64,000 nucleotides of DNA from a virus. The stretch is taken from IMG/VR virus record IMGVR_UViG_3300024319_000003, positions 1 through 64,000 of that record, one strand, 5' to 3'. The notes under the pieces were generated by a model. That model had not been told where the DNA came from and searched no databases. It saw only the letters and a list, made by a program, of their open reading frames with translations. How positions within the stretch are numbered: position 1 is the stretch's first letter; every line of letters starts with the position of its first letter. Shown piece after piece: positions 34,410 to 41,748 of this stretch. The translations under genes were made by a program, and so were the position numbers.

Positions 34410-34640
34410 ATGTTTAGAATAGATTTAGATAGAGAAATGGCCTGGGTTACTTTCCTAGGAGATGGATTTGAAAAGATATGGCACCCAGTAACAGATGCTT
34501 CCGGAAAGCAGTTAATGTGGTCAGAAGATATTATGGATTTTTGTAGAGCTCAATTTAATGTAAAGGAATGTTGGGTTTCTTTCGGAATTGCTCCTACTAG
34601 TCAGATGATAGTACAAAATTCAGTAAGAGATAACATGTAA
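34410..34640 (+). CDS. Hypothetical protein (76 aa)
   Basis: MFRIDLDREMAWVTFLGDGF...; beta-rich with several Trp. The in-frame extension to 34353 would overlap the promoter, so 34410 is preferred. No family recognised. Confidence 0.55.
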   Translation: MFRIDLDREMAWVTFLGDGFEKIWHPVTDASGKQLMWSEDIMDFCRAQFNVKECWVSFGIAPTSQMIVQNSVRDNM

Positions 34641-34643
34641 TAT

Positions 34644-34677
34644 AGTTGCTAGTTACAATTATTTTTCTTATATTTAG
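34644..34677 (+). promoter_or_regulatory. Promoter, AGTTG-N20-TATATTTAG
   Basis: AGTTG 34644-34648, TATATTTAG 34669-34677, 20 bases between. Its leader (AAGTTAGGAAGTTAAT...) is shared with the promoter at 38585. Confidence 0.75.
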
Positions 34678-34718
34678 ATATAAAGTTAGGAAGTTAATTA
34701 TTAATTAAAATAAAGGTT

Positions 34719-35498
34719 ATGACAAAAATTGAAATCATTGAAGAGATTATCGTTAAAAAGCAAGAGGAATTAAAAAAAGCTAATGCTATTGGTAAGAAGC
34801 TAGAACAAGCTAAAGTAGATGTTATGTTCGACGTAATGGAGAAATACTTTGGAGGAGAGTTTACTCTAGACGATGTCTATATTAAGAAGCCAACAGGTGG
34901 GTACTCTGGTACTACTTATGAAGTTAAGAGACCTAACAAAGAGTATAAATACGATAAGGAGTTAATGACTATTAGGTTTAATGAGGATTGGAGAACTAAC
35001 GAGATAGATAGTATAAATACTAGTCTTTACTCTACTACAGATAACTCTCAATGGGAATTAGAACGAATCTTTACTAATGGTGAAATAGCTAAAGTATTAT
35101 TAGATCACGGAGATGATATATTAGCTGAAATGAATGTTGTTAGATTGACTAACAAAAAGGAGATTGATGCTGCTAGAACTGAGATTTATAAAATAGAGGT
35201 TTCTATTACTAACTTAAAGTCTGAGATTAATACTATATATCTTGATGAGGCTACTGAGAAGCTTGAAGGTGAAGGACTAGTATTTGGAGAAGGTAAGAAA
35301 GGTGCTATAGATATTAAATGGGACTGGACTATAAGAAGTATTAACTCTGCTAAGATACTAAGTAAAACTGCTTCAGGTAAGTCTTGTAATATAGAGATTC
35401 AAGCTTATGATTATGAACCAGTAGTATACGAAAAGGTTCGTATGAGTAATGTAGAAGCATTACTATGGCAATATAGAAACTATGCAATTAACGCATAA
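34719..35498 (+). CDS. Hypothetical protein (259 aa)
   Basis: N-terminal coiled coil (residues about 3-35), central region with KKPTGGYSGTTYEV, a second helical segment (about 150-180) and a C-terminal beta region. Soluble. No family recognised. Last gene before the tRNA/RNA cluster. Start set by AAAGGTTATG. Confidence 0.6.
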   Translation: MTKIEIIEEIIVKKQEELKKANAIGKKLEQAKVDVMFDVMEKYFGGEFTLDDVYIKKPTGGYSGTTYEVKRPNKEYKYDKELMTIRFNEDWRTNEIDSINTSLYSTTDNSQWELERIFTNGEIAKVLLDHGDDILAEMNVVRLTNKKEIDAARTEIYKIEVSITNLKSEINTIYLDEATEKLEGEGLVFGEGKKGAIDIKWDWTIRSINSAKILSKTASGKSCNIEIQAYDYEPVVYEKVRMSNVEALLWQYRNYAINA

Positions 35499-35508
35499 TG
35501 AAGAAGGA

Positions 35509-35582
35509 GGATCAGTAGCTCAGCTGGATAGAGCATCGCCCTTCTAAGGCGACGGTCGTAGGTTCGAATCCTACCTGGTTCA
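35509..35582 (+). tRNA. tRNA-Arg (anticodon TCT)
   Basis: 74-base cloverleaf: acceptor GGATCAG pairs with CTGGTTC (two G-T pairs), D-loop AGCTCAGCTGGATAGAGC, anticodon loop CTTCTAA, T-arm GGTTCGAATCC. Discriminator A, CCA not encoded. Reads AGA codons, frequent in this AT-rich genome. Confidence 0.95.
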
Positions 35583-35588
35583 CAATGT

Positions 35589-35688
35589 AGGGGAGAAAAA
35601 CGTAAAATCCTAAAGTGTAATCGACGGATTGCACGAAGCTTTAGGTTGGGACTCTGAGTGTGAAAGCCGGCTAAAGAGTGAAGCCCCT
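35589..35688 (+). ncRNA. Structured RNA between two tRNAs, unknown class
   Basis: No frame. Outer stem AGGGG (35589-35593) with CCCCT (35684-35688). Inside, a long hairpin: CCTAAAG (35609-35615) with CTTTAGG (35639-35645), continued by TGTAATC (35616-35622) with GATTGCA (35627-35633), loop GACG, and a 5-base CGAAG bulge. A third stem ACTCT (35651-35655) pairs with AGAGT (35675-35679) and encloses the palindrome AGCCGGCT. This makes a three-way junction. T4 also encodes small stable RNAs of unknown role (C and D) in its tRNA cluster. Confidence 0.6.
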
Positions 35689-35698
35689 CAAATATTTT

Positions 35699-35772
35699 GG
35701 ACTTTTAGCTCAGTTGGTTAGAGCACCGCACTCATAATGCGTAGGTCGATGGTTCGAGTCCATCAAGGTCCA
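35699..35772 (+). tRNA. tRNA-Met or tRNA-Ile2 (anticodon CAT)
   Basis: 74-base cloverleaf: acceptor GGACTTT with AAGGTCC, anticodon loop CTCATAA, T-arm GGTTCGAGTCC. A paired first position (G-C) argues against initiator tRNA. Could be elongator Met, or Ile if C34 is lysidinylated. Confidence 0.95.
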
Positions 35773-35781
35773 CCGGGAAAA

Positions 35782-35815
35782 AGTTGCTAGTCTGCAGTTT
35801 TTTTCTTATATTTAG
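35782..35815 (+). promoter_or_regulatory. Promoter abutting the esterase gene
   Basis: AGTTG 35782-35786, TATATTTAG 35807-35815, 20 bases between. ATG at 35824 leaves almost no leader. Confidence 0.7.
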
Positions 35816-35823
35816 ATATAAAG

Positions 35824-36306
35824 ATGAGAGAAATGAATGTTTGGTATTTACACGGTTTAGAGAGTGAGCAAGGAGGCCCTAAAGTAGACTTTTTATATAA
35901 TAAAGCTACTAGAGTTTATGCTCCTAAAATGGATTATAATCATCCTGAGATGTTCAGTAGTCTACTTAAAATGGCTAAGCACAACAAACCAGACTTGATT
36001 ATAGGTTCTTCTATGGGAGGATACTTTGCTGATGCATTAGGTAGTCATCTTGATGTAGAAGTTTTGCTTTTTAATCCTGCTCTTCATAGTAGAATATTTG
36101 AACCAGAAGGCGTTAGTTACGGTGAAAGTAATTGGAAAAGAAATATCGTTGTTGGATCTGAAGATAAAGTTATTCCTCCTGCAATGACTAAAGTGCTTAA
36201 AGGAATAGTTCATACATGGACTGAGATAAAAGGAATGGGGCATAGAACCTCGTTAAATGTTTTTAAAGATATTTATAATAAATTGATATTAAATGAAACT
36301 ATTTAA
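35824..36306 (+). CDS. Alpha/beta-hydrolase, YqiA/UPF0227-like esterase
   Basis: 160 residues. VWYLHGLES opens the fold; nucleophile elbow GSSMGG (S63), acid in GSEDKVIPP (D114) and H140 in GMGHRT complete a catalytic triad. Family members are small esterases. Substrate unknown; could act on lipids or surface glycans. A Met at codon 4 is an alternative start. Overlaps the next start by 14 bp. Confidence 0.75.
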   Translation: MREMNVWYLHGLESEQGGPKVDFLYNKATRVYAPKMDYNHPEMFSSLLKMAKHNKPDLIIGSSMGGYFADALGSHLDVEVLLFNPALHSRIFEPEGVSYGESNWKRNIVVGSEDKVIPPAMTKVLKGIVHTWTEIKGMGHRTSLNVFKDIYNKLILNETI

Positions 36307-36829
36307 AATAATAAGCGAGCTATCTGCTTTCAAAAAAAATACCTGGAGGCCATTAACTGCTCCAGAACTAGCACAATCGAAAGAAGAGCTATACGATTTA
36401 ATTAATAATGCTTATGCACCAATAGGTGGACATCCAAACTTAAAAGGACCAGATGATATTCCCAATATAGGGGATACGTTATCTGTTATCGATGTGGATG
36501 CTGATCCAGAAGCAGATGCAGTAGCTGTTACTAAAAATAGAACAGGCGGAACAAAGCACGTAGCAATGGGACATGATGGAGGTAAATCAGCTAAGTCTTC
36601 TGTAGTTAATAAGACAGCTGATGATTTAAAAAAACAAGGTCACTATATAGAGGTTTCCGGAAAAATACTAGATATACTAAAAGCAAAAGGAGTAGAGATA
36701 GTTGATGATGAAGAAATGGTAACTAGCGTACTCAAAGGTAAAAGCATAGTTTGGCACTATGATGGGACATACACCAGAATAATAGGTGGACAGAAACATC
36801 GAAAAGTGCTAATGGGGAAGCCTAAATAA
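36293..36829 (+). CDS. Phage hypothetical protein (178 aa), acetyltransferase-like resemblance
   Basis: SKEELYDLINNAYAPIGGHP near residues 28-47 resembles the start of phage GNAT-like proteins; later SVIDVDADPEADAVAVTKN and KHVAMGHDGG could be the acetyl-CoA region. Similar proteins occur in marine T4-like phages. Assignment to acetyltransferases is tentative. Confidence 0.45.
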   Translation: MKLFKIISELSAFKKNTWRPLTAPELAQSKEELYDLINNAYAPIGGHPNLKGPDDIPNIGDTLSVIDVDADPEADAVAVTKNRTGGTKHVAMGHDGGKSAKSSVVNKTADDLKKQGHYIEVSGKILDILKAKGVEIVDDEEMVTSVLKGKSIVWHYDGTYTRIIGGQKHRKVLMGKPK

Positions 36830-36850
36830 ACCTAAAATAACCAACATAAT

Positions 36851-36884
36851 GGTTGGTTCGTATGTAAATATTTCGTATATTTAG
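36851..36884 (+). promoter_or_regulatory. Promoter, GGTTG-N20-TATATTTAG
   Basis: GGTTG 36851-36855, TATATTTAG 36876-36884, 20 bases between; conserved leader follows. Confidence 0.75.
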
Positions 36885-36924
36885 ATATAAATGATTAGGT
36901 AATTAAAATAAAGGTTATGACAAA
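36865..36924 (+). repeat. Promoter-leader cassette, copy B
   Basis: 60 bp identical to 30499-30558, covering the TATATTTAG box, leader and first three codons. The upstream AGTTG-side spacer differs, so the copied unit begins just before the box. Confidence 0.8.
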
Positions 36925-37657
36925 TGTAAAGACAGTAAAAATGGAGGATCTAAAGTTTGATTCTCAACTATTCCGTCCTATGAAATCTGGACGAGTTATT
37001 GATGCTCACTTCTCTTCTGAAGGAGGGCTTATGAAAGGTACTAATTACGCTATTGTAGGAGATCCAGGAATTGGTAAGACTACGGTAATGTTAGATATGT
37101 TAGCAGACTTAAAAACGAAAGGTCAAAAAGTATTATTTATATCTGGTGAGATGAATCAGATAGATATGTACGGATACGTTAAGCGTTACCCTAAGTTTGG
37201 TAGTTTAGATATTCTATTCATGGGAGACTACTGCGAAGAAAATTGCTTAGATGTAATCAAGAATGTTTTATCAGAAGGATACGATACTGTACTAATTGAT
37301 TCTATGGCAGAGATAGTTAATGGAGTTGTGGATACTGCTAAAGGTTACTACTCTTCAAAGAAAGCTGAGACTGATATCTTAAACTTATTTGAAACTCATA
37401 ATATGGGAGACAATGATTCTAAGATTAATACTTCATTCTTAGTTATTCAACAAGTTACTAAGCAAGGAGAGTTTGCTGGTAGTAATCGATTCAAGCATAT
37501 GATGACTGGAATGGCTCATATGAAATGGACTAAGGAAGGTGATCGAATGTTTTACTTAAGTAAGAATCGTCGAGGAGGAGATATGTCAAAACGTATGTTT
37601 AACCTTAGCACTCATAACCGTATTGGATGGATGGGTACTTATGTTGACCAGGATTAA
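36917..37657 (+). CDS. RecA-fold ATPase, RadA/DnaB-like
   Basis: 246 residues. Walker A GDPGIGKTT (48-56), then FISGEM, Walker B VLIDS (D128) and a later SFLVIQQVTKQGEFAG segment with KNRRGGDMSKR, as in RadA/Sms and KaiC-like proteins. Full zinc finger or Lon-like domains of RadA are absent, so it is a minimal core. Likely a DNA recombination or helicase-type motor. Followed 3 bp later by a SWIM zinc protein. Confidence 0.75.
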   Translation: MTNVKTVKMEDLKFDSQLFRPMKSGRVIDAHFSSEGGLMKGTNYAIVGDPGIGKTTVMLDMLADLKTKGQKVLFISGEMNQIDMYGYVKRYPKFGSLDILFMGDYCEENCLDVIKNVLSEGYDTVLIDSMAEIVNGVVDTAKGYYSSKKAETDILNLFETHNMGDNDSKINTSFLVIQQVTKQGEFAGSNRFKHMMTGMAHMKWTKEGDRMFYLSKNRRGGDMSKRMFNLSTHNRIGWMGTYVDQD

Positions 37658-37660
37658 TAA

Positions 37661-37981
37661 ATGAGCAAAACGTATACTATCCCTAGAACTAATGTAGGCA
37701 AAGGAGGATTTTTTCATATAGGAGGTAAAAGGTATCATGGGCCTACTTGGATTGAAGTAGAAGAGGATACAACTTTTGACGATATAAAGTTTGAAGAAAA
37801 ACCTTTTGCCGAGCTATTTAAAGAGGAAGATAAGCAATGGAAGTTTACCTCCGCAAGATCCGGCGAAGAATATATAGTAAGGTATAATATAAGAAAAGAG
37901 CTTAGCTGCAGTTGCTGGGGGTATATAGCTCATAAGAAGTGCAAACATATTAAACAAGTAAAAGAAGAAATAAATGATTGA
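37661..37981 (+). CDS. SWIM zinc-finger protein (106 aa)
   Basis: C-terminal C83-x-C85...C94-x-H96 (CSCWGYIAHKKCKH) matches the SWIM pattern C-x-C-xn-C-x-H, which binds DNA or proteins and often partners recombination ATPases. N-terminus beta-like (GGFFHIGGKRYHGPTW). Overlaps the next start by 8 bp. Confidence 0.7.
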   Translation: MSKTYTIPRTNVGKGGFFHIGGKRYHGPTWIEVEEDTTFDDIKFEEKPFAELFKEEDKQWKFTSARSGEEYIVRYNIRKELSCSCWGYIAHKKCKHIKQVKEEIND

Positions 37982-38135
37982 AGTAATAAAGCATACATTA
38001 GGAATCTGTGGAGAGCACTGGCACCCAAACGTCATAACCTTGTTAGCCGGCTCTCCATTGATCCTAACTACTTACCACTACATAAAGAGTTGCTGCGGAG
38101 GATGGTTCAAGCATAAGAAAAACTGCAAGAAATAG
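37974..38135 (+). CDS. Small Cys-rich membrane-type protein (53 aa)
   Basis: MIEVIKHTLGICGEHWHPNV..., a hydrophobic centre (ITLLAGSPLILTTYHYI), then SCCGGWFKHKKNCKK. Its ATG overlaps the SWIM gene's end, supporting coupling. Function unknown. Confidence 0.5.
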   Translation: MIEVIKHTLGICGEHWHPNVITLLAGSPLILTTYHYIKSCCGGWFKHKKNCKK

Positions 38136-38167
38136 TTGTCTAGGAACTTAATTATTCGTATATTAAG
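38134..38167 (+). promoter_or_regulatory. Promoter, AGTTG-N20-TATATTAAG
   Basis: AGTTG 38134-38138, TATATTAAG 38159-38167, 20 bases between. Spacer CTAGGAACTTAATT is shared with the promoter at 38585. Confidence 0.75.
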
Positions 38168-38192
38168 GTATAATAAGAAAGCAATAAAGGTT

Positions 38193-38582
38193 ATGACATT
38201 ACAGCAAGTTCAAAAAATTATTAAAGAGATTTATCCCAAGATTGAAAAGCATTATGGTTTTTCTAAATTCCTTCCGGAAGAGACTCCTTACGTTGAAACT
38301 CATTACAATATCTATGCTAGACATAGTGGAGAGCCGGAAGCGGAAGGTGAAGAGGATGGATGTCAAGCTGAGTATGATAGAACTGATAACAGTATTGTAA
38401 TATACTGGCCTAACATGAAAAGCAGAAAACATATCATCGAGACTTTAGTTCATGAATATCAGCATTACTTGCAATCTCCATCATGGTTTAAACGTTACTA
38501 TAACATGGGGTATAACTATAATGATCATCCGTATGAAGTTGCAGCATATGCAGAAGAAATTAACTGGAAACTTTTTAACTAA
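38193..38582 (+). CDS. Zinc metallopeptidase, HExxH type
   Basis: 129 residues from ATG 38193 (the frame extends to 38136 but over the promoter). HEYQH at 87-91 is the zinc motif and YEVAAYAEE with E115 gives a possible third ligand, as in gluzincin/SprT-like peptidases. No signal peptide. Could process phage or host proteins. Confidence 0.65.
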   Translation: MTLQQVQKIIKEIYPKIEKHYGFSKFLPEETPYVETHYNIYARHSGEPEAEGEEDGCQAEYDRTDNSIVIYWPNMKSRKHIIETLVHEYQHYLQSPSWFKRYYNMGYNYNDHPYEVAAYAEEINWKLFN

Positions 38583-38584
38583 AT

Positions 38585-38618
38585 AGTTGCCTAGGAACTT
38601 AATTCTTCTTATATTTAG
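38585..38618 (+). promoter_or_regulatory. Promoter, AGTTG-N20-TATATTTAG
   Basis: AGTTG 38585-38589, TATATTTAG 38610-38618, 20 bases between; leader resembles that of the promoter at 34644. Confidence 0.75.
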
Positions 38619-38661
38619 ATATAGAGTTAGGAAGTTAATATTAATTAAATAAATAAAGGTT

Positions 38662-39180
38662 ATGACAAACAAAATTTTAGATTACAGCTACGCATCAAAT
38701 GAAATAAGAGGATACAAAAATTCTCAAATTGCTAAAAACGAAACAAACGATTGTTTTGTAAGAGCGGTAGCTTCTGCTACTGGTTCGAATTATGACAATG
38801 CTCATGAATTTGTTAAGACTAATTTTCATAGAGAAAATAAAAAAGGTACTCAATTTACTTCTGTCATTATGATGAAATTAGAAGACGAAGGATTTAATTT
38901 AGAAGGTAAAAACTTTAACGTAGAAGTTCTTTCTACTAAAAAGATTACTAATCAGTATAAACTTAAAGGAGAGGTTATTAATAGAAAGAAGACAGTTAAG
39001 TCTTTTATGCAAACTTACCCTAAAGGTACTTATATAGTTGGAGTAAGCAATCATGCTTTTACAGTTCAAGATGGCTTACTAATTGATAACGCAGGAGAAG
39101 AATTTAGACCTACTAGAAAGGTAGATTCAGCTTTTAAAATTACTCCTGAGTTTACTACTAACCAATTAAGTTTATTTTAA
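38662..39180 (+). CDS. Papain-like cysteine protease-fold protein
   Basis: 172 residues. NDCFVRAVASAT (C31 in the position of the nucleophile), VGVSNHAFTVQ (H131) and LLIDNAG (D142 or N143) give the Cys-His-Asp/Asn order of C39/papain-like peptidases. Such small proteins are frequent in phages. Start fixed by AAAGGTTATG. Confidence 0.6.
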   Translation: MTNKILDYSYASNEIRGYKNSQIAKNETNDCFVRAVASATGSNYDNAHEFVKTNFHRENKKGTQFTSVIMMKLEDEGFNLEGKNFNVEVLSTKKITNQYKLKGEVINRKKTVKSFMQTYPKGTYIVGVSNHAFTVQDGLLIDNAGEEFRPTRKVDSAFKITPEFTTNQLSLF

Positions 39181-39181
39181 G

Positions 39182-39385
39182 ATGACAAGAAATTTAAGAA
39201 CAGAAGGGTTTATGAAAGGCATCCGAATAATTAATAGCTGTGTTAAGATAGAGCATTTTAATGCAGCTGCTAATTACATTAAGAACTACGCTACTATGTT
39301 TGGAGATGAAACCTTCGGAAGCGAGTACGCTCGATTATTAACATCTCAACTGAGAGATAGAAAAGAATATTTAGGGAATGCATAG
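39182..39385 (+). CDS. Hypothetical protein (67 aa)
   Basis: MTRNLRTEGFMKGIRIINSC..., helical and basic. One base after the protease stop. Overlaps the next start by 8 bp. No family recognised. Confidence 0.45.
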   Translation: MTRNLRTEGFMKGIRIINSCVKIEHFNAAANYIKNYATMFGDETFGSEYARLLTSQLRDRKEYLGNA

Positions 39386-39572
39386 AAAAAATATGATAAA
39401 GTACATTGTTACTCTTACCGACGTAGGTACTGGAGCAACTAGTGAATTAGATATTACTACTGATAACTTAGAATGGAGCATGGAGCAATATCAACGTAAT
39501 AGAGATCCATTTACATGGGATGTTATTGCGCAAGATACGGAATTAGAGGAACGTAATGAAATGTCTGAATAA
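39378..39572 (+). CDS. Hypothetical protein (64 aa)
   Basis: Strand-rich start (IKYIVTLTDVGTGATSEL), acidic C-terminus. Met at codon 6 is an alternative start. Stop overlaps the next ATG by one base. No family recognised. Confidence 0.45.
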   Translation: MHRKNMIKYIVTLTDVGTGATSELDITTDNLEWSMEQYQRNRDPFTWDVIAQDTELEERNEMSE

Positions 39573-39781
39573 TGGCAGCAAGACCAAAACCAACAATAGC
39601 TGTAGCCTATAAGAAGACTAAAGGGCGAAAAGTATATGTAAAGGTATTCACAGACTTAGCTTGTGTAGATCCTATTATAGAGATTAAAAGTAAGCTACTT
39701 CCTCCTAACACAGATATATTAGAGATAGGTGTTGGTAAAGATTATGCTGAAATTTATAAGAAAAAATATAAAGTAAAATGA
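39572..39781 (+). CDS. Hypothetical protein (69 aa)
   Basis: Basic, beta-rich (TIAVAYKKTKGRKVYVKVF), ends YAEIYKKKYKVK. Overlaps the thioesterase start by 4 bp (ATGA). No family recognised. Confidence 0.5.
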   Translation: MAARPKPTIAVAYKKTKGRKVYVKVFTDLACVDPIIEIKSKLLPPNTDILEIGVGKDYAEIYKKKYKVK

Positions 39782-40179
39782 AATACATTACACAACACCC
39801 TATAAAGAAATCTGATTTAGGATTTCACGGAAACTTATTCGGCGGTAAGCTATTAGCATGGTTAGACGCAGCAGCAGCATCATTCGCTTGTGAGTTTTGT
39901 GATACTCCAAGAATGGTAACTAAAGCAATTGATAAATGTATATTCAATAAACCAGCTAAAGAAGGTCAACTACTAAAGATATATGGTGAAGTTGTATCCG
40001 TAGGAGGTTCATCAATAACATTAAAATTGGAAGCTCGCTCTCATAATGTCTATAATGGTAAACAGAATCTAATTTTAAAAACGAATATAACATTCGTAAG
40101 GATAGATGAGATGGGAGATGCAATACCTATTTCAAGTAGAGTTAAAGGGAAGCTACCAAATAATAAAATACTAGACTAA
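39778..40179 (+). CDS. Hotdog-fold acyl-CoA thioesterase
   Basis: 133 residues. GFHGNLFGGKLLAWLDAAAA near residues 15-34 is the hallmark of YciA/4HBT-type acyl-CoA thioesterases, followed by the long hotdog helix. Would release free fatty acids from CoA. An unusual auxiliary metabolic gene; coupled to a small gene upstream and one downstream. Confidence 0.8.
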   Translation: MKYITQHPIKKSDLGFHGNLFGGKLLAWLDAAAASFACEFCDTPRMVTKAIDKCIFNKPAKEGQLLKIYGEVVSVGGSSITLKLEARSHNVYNGKQNLILKTNITFVRIDEMGDAIPISSRVKGKLPNNKILD

Positions 40180-40180
40180 C

Positions 40181-40330
40181 ATGGAAAATAAAAAGAAACA
40201 GAAGTTTGAGTACCAAGGAAGAACTCTTCGTCAAGTAGAGAATTCATATAAGATTATGGAATGGACCTTCCTATCAGCTATAGCATTAGGAGTCCTTTAT
40301 TCAATAGGTAAAGCATTATCAATATGGTAG
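40181..40330 (+). CDS. Small membrane protein (49 aa)
   Basis: Basic N-terminus (MENKKKQKFEYQGRTLR), one membrane helix (WTFLSAIALGVLYSIG). Overlaps the next start by 7 bp. Function unknown. Confidence 0.5.
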   Translation: MENKKKQKFEYQGRTLRQVENSYKIMEWTFLSAIALGVLYSIGKALSIW

Positions 40331-40869
40331 AATATAAGAATAGATACGGAGACGTTTATACGTTTACTAAGCAAGAAGACGAAAGTATATTATGGGAAGG
40401 ACCTTTTGAGCATGTTAGAGTAGGCTTTCCAAACGTATATAAAGTAGCTTATCAACAGTTTCGTAAAGATGGAGGACAATTAAACCAGTATGAATTCGAA
40501 GAGAAGGTACATGAGCAGATATATGATCAAGATGGTAACTGGCTTAGAAAAGGACCTATAACAGAAGATTACGGACCGATGGTATTCTCAGATACTGATA
40601 GTATTAATATGGTTGACCCTTCAGGAGGACCTTTTATTAAAGAGCATAGTGAATTAGGAGCTATGTTTGGTGAAGAGTTAAAAGGGTTATGTGTTAGAAG
40701 CTTTCATTGGAATAAAGATAAGAAAGCATATGAGATACAAACATATGGAGAGTTTGATCATCTAGCAGAGACTGAAATTATAGGTGGTATAATTAATAGG
40801 GCAGCATCACCCTGTACTGCTCATGCAAGTGAATCGGATCGTAATATAGAAGAAGAAGAAAATGCCTAG
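40324..40869 (+). CDS. Hypothetical protein (181 aa)
   Basis: Beta-rich, acidic, many aromatic residues (YGDVYTFTKQEDESILWEG). No signal or membrane helix. Overlaps the next start by 8 bp. No family recognised. Confidence 0.55.
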   Translation: MVEYKNRYGDVYTFTKQEDESILWEGPFEHVRVGFPNVYKVAYQQFRKDGGQLNQYEFEEKVHEQIYDQDGNWLRKGPITEDYGPMVFSDTDSINMVDPSGGPFIKEHSELGAMFGEELKGLCVRSFHWNKDKKAYEIQTYGEFDHLAETEIIGGIINRAASPCTAHASESDRNIEEEENA

Positions 40870-41017
40870 ATCATATTGTGAAGAGACATCAAGCCTTTAT
40901 TGGGAGGTTTACAATGAGATGAATAATAATAAGAAGAAGTTTGTAAGTGAGGCATTTAAGAAGAGGGGGCGTTTTTCTTCCTCGACGAAGTCGCCACGCG
41001 CGAATTTAAATAAGTAA
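40862..41017 (+). CDS. Small protein whose C-terminus lies in the dispersed hairpin element (51 aa)
   Basis: MPRSYCEETSSLYWEVYNEM... then KKRGRFSSSTKSPRANLNK. The last third is encoded by repeat copy 2 (40961-41010). This suggests that the element was inserted into, or extended, a host frame. Confidence 0.5.
   Translation: MPRSYCEETSSLYWEVYNEMNNNKKKFVSEAFKKRGRFSSSTKSPRANLNK
40961..41010 (+). repeat. Dispersed GC-rich hairpin element, copy 2
   Basis: AAGAGGGGGCGTTT, pyrimidine tract, hairpin CGAC-GAA-GTCG, CCACGCGCGAATTTAAA. Same order as copy 1. Part of the 40862 frame. Confidence 0.75.
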
Positions 41018-41018
41018 T

Positions 41019-41528
41019 ATGATAGAAGAATTTAAACCCATACTAACTCCTAAAGGAATTCTTAATTGTGGTGCCTTTGGAGGATCATACTTCGGTACAA
41101 AAGACTTAGAAGGTGATTATGATTACCAATCTCTATTTCAAGAGACATTAGCAGAAGTATCTCCGGAAAAGTACTTAGGAGATAAGTATCAAGTGAAGAA
41201 GAATATGTTTAAGATTAAGAGCGGCATGCCTTATGACTATTGGAAAGAGAAGGGTTGGATACATAATGATGATCCATATGGTTGGTTTGAATGGTACTTA
41301 AAATATCACAACGGTAGAAGGCATTCAGATGATGCAAGACAGATTCAACGATGGAGAGAGTTTTGTGGAGTGAATGGTAGATGGCGTAAAAGAATCTATA
41401 ACAGGATAGAAGAGACAGGTGATTGGAAAGTAAGTCCAAGGATACAACAATCATTACTACATTGGGGGTATATGGTCAACGAAGTAGACTATCAAAAACA
41501 TATTAAAGAGATGAATCATGGCATATAA
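41019..41528 (+). CDS. Hypothetical protein (169 aa)
   Basis: Trp/Tyr-rich: YDYWKEKGWIHNDDPYGWFE, then RRHSDDARQIQRWREFCGVN. Proteins with the GWFEWYLKYHNGRR-type core are seen in several phages, role unknown. Overlaps the MazG-like gene by 11 bp. Confidence 0.55.
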   Translation: MIEEFKPILTPKGILNCGAFGGSYFGTKDLEGDYDYQSLFQETLAEVSPEKYLGDKYQVKKNMFKIKSGMPYDYWKEKGWIHNDDPYGWFEWYLKYHNGRRHSDDARQIQRWREFCGVNGRWRKRIYNRIEETGDWKVSPRIQQSLLHWGYMVNEVDYQKHIKEMNHGI

Positions 41529-41748
41529 AATGACCAAAGATAAAACAACGTTGAAGTTAATAGAGGAGTTAAATGAATTAGCTACAGTATTACTTCAGAA
41601 CTATAATAAGCCTAAGAAGGAACATACAATAGAGATACAAGATGAAATAGCAGATGTTAAGCTTTGGTTGAACATTGTAGAGAAACGCTATGACAAAGAG
41701 TATATCGATAAAAGAATAAAGGGTAAGATTAAAAAGTATAAGCTATGA
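41518..41748 (+). CDS. MazG-like nucleotide pyrophosphohydrolase (76 aa)
   Basis: Two acidic pairs E17-xx-E20 (EELNEL) and E43-xx-D46 (DEIADV) fit the ExxE...ExxD magnesium site of all-alpha NTP pyrophosphatases. Minimal single-domain length. May cleave nucleoside triphosphates or ppGpp-type alarmones; substrate unknown. Confidence 0.65.
   Translation: MAYKMTKDKTTLKLIEELNELATVLLQNYNKPKKEHTIEIQDEIADVKLWLNIVEKRYDKEYIDKRIKGKIKKYKL

Noticed and set aside
35616-35650. TCGACGGATT resembles the 5' part of tmRNA
   Set aside because: No tRNA-like 3' half, T-loop or tag frame follows, and the bases are part of a perfect local hairpin.
35583-35698. Small self-cleaving ribozyme or group I intron between the tRNAs
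   Set aside because: No CTGATGA plus GAAA hammerhead core and no P7-like core; about 100 bases is too short for an intron, and both tRNAs are complete.
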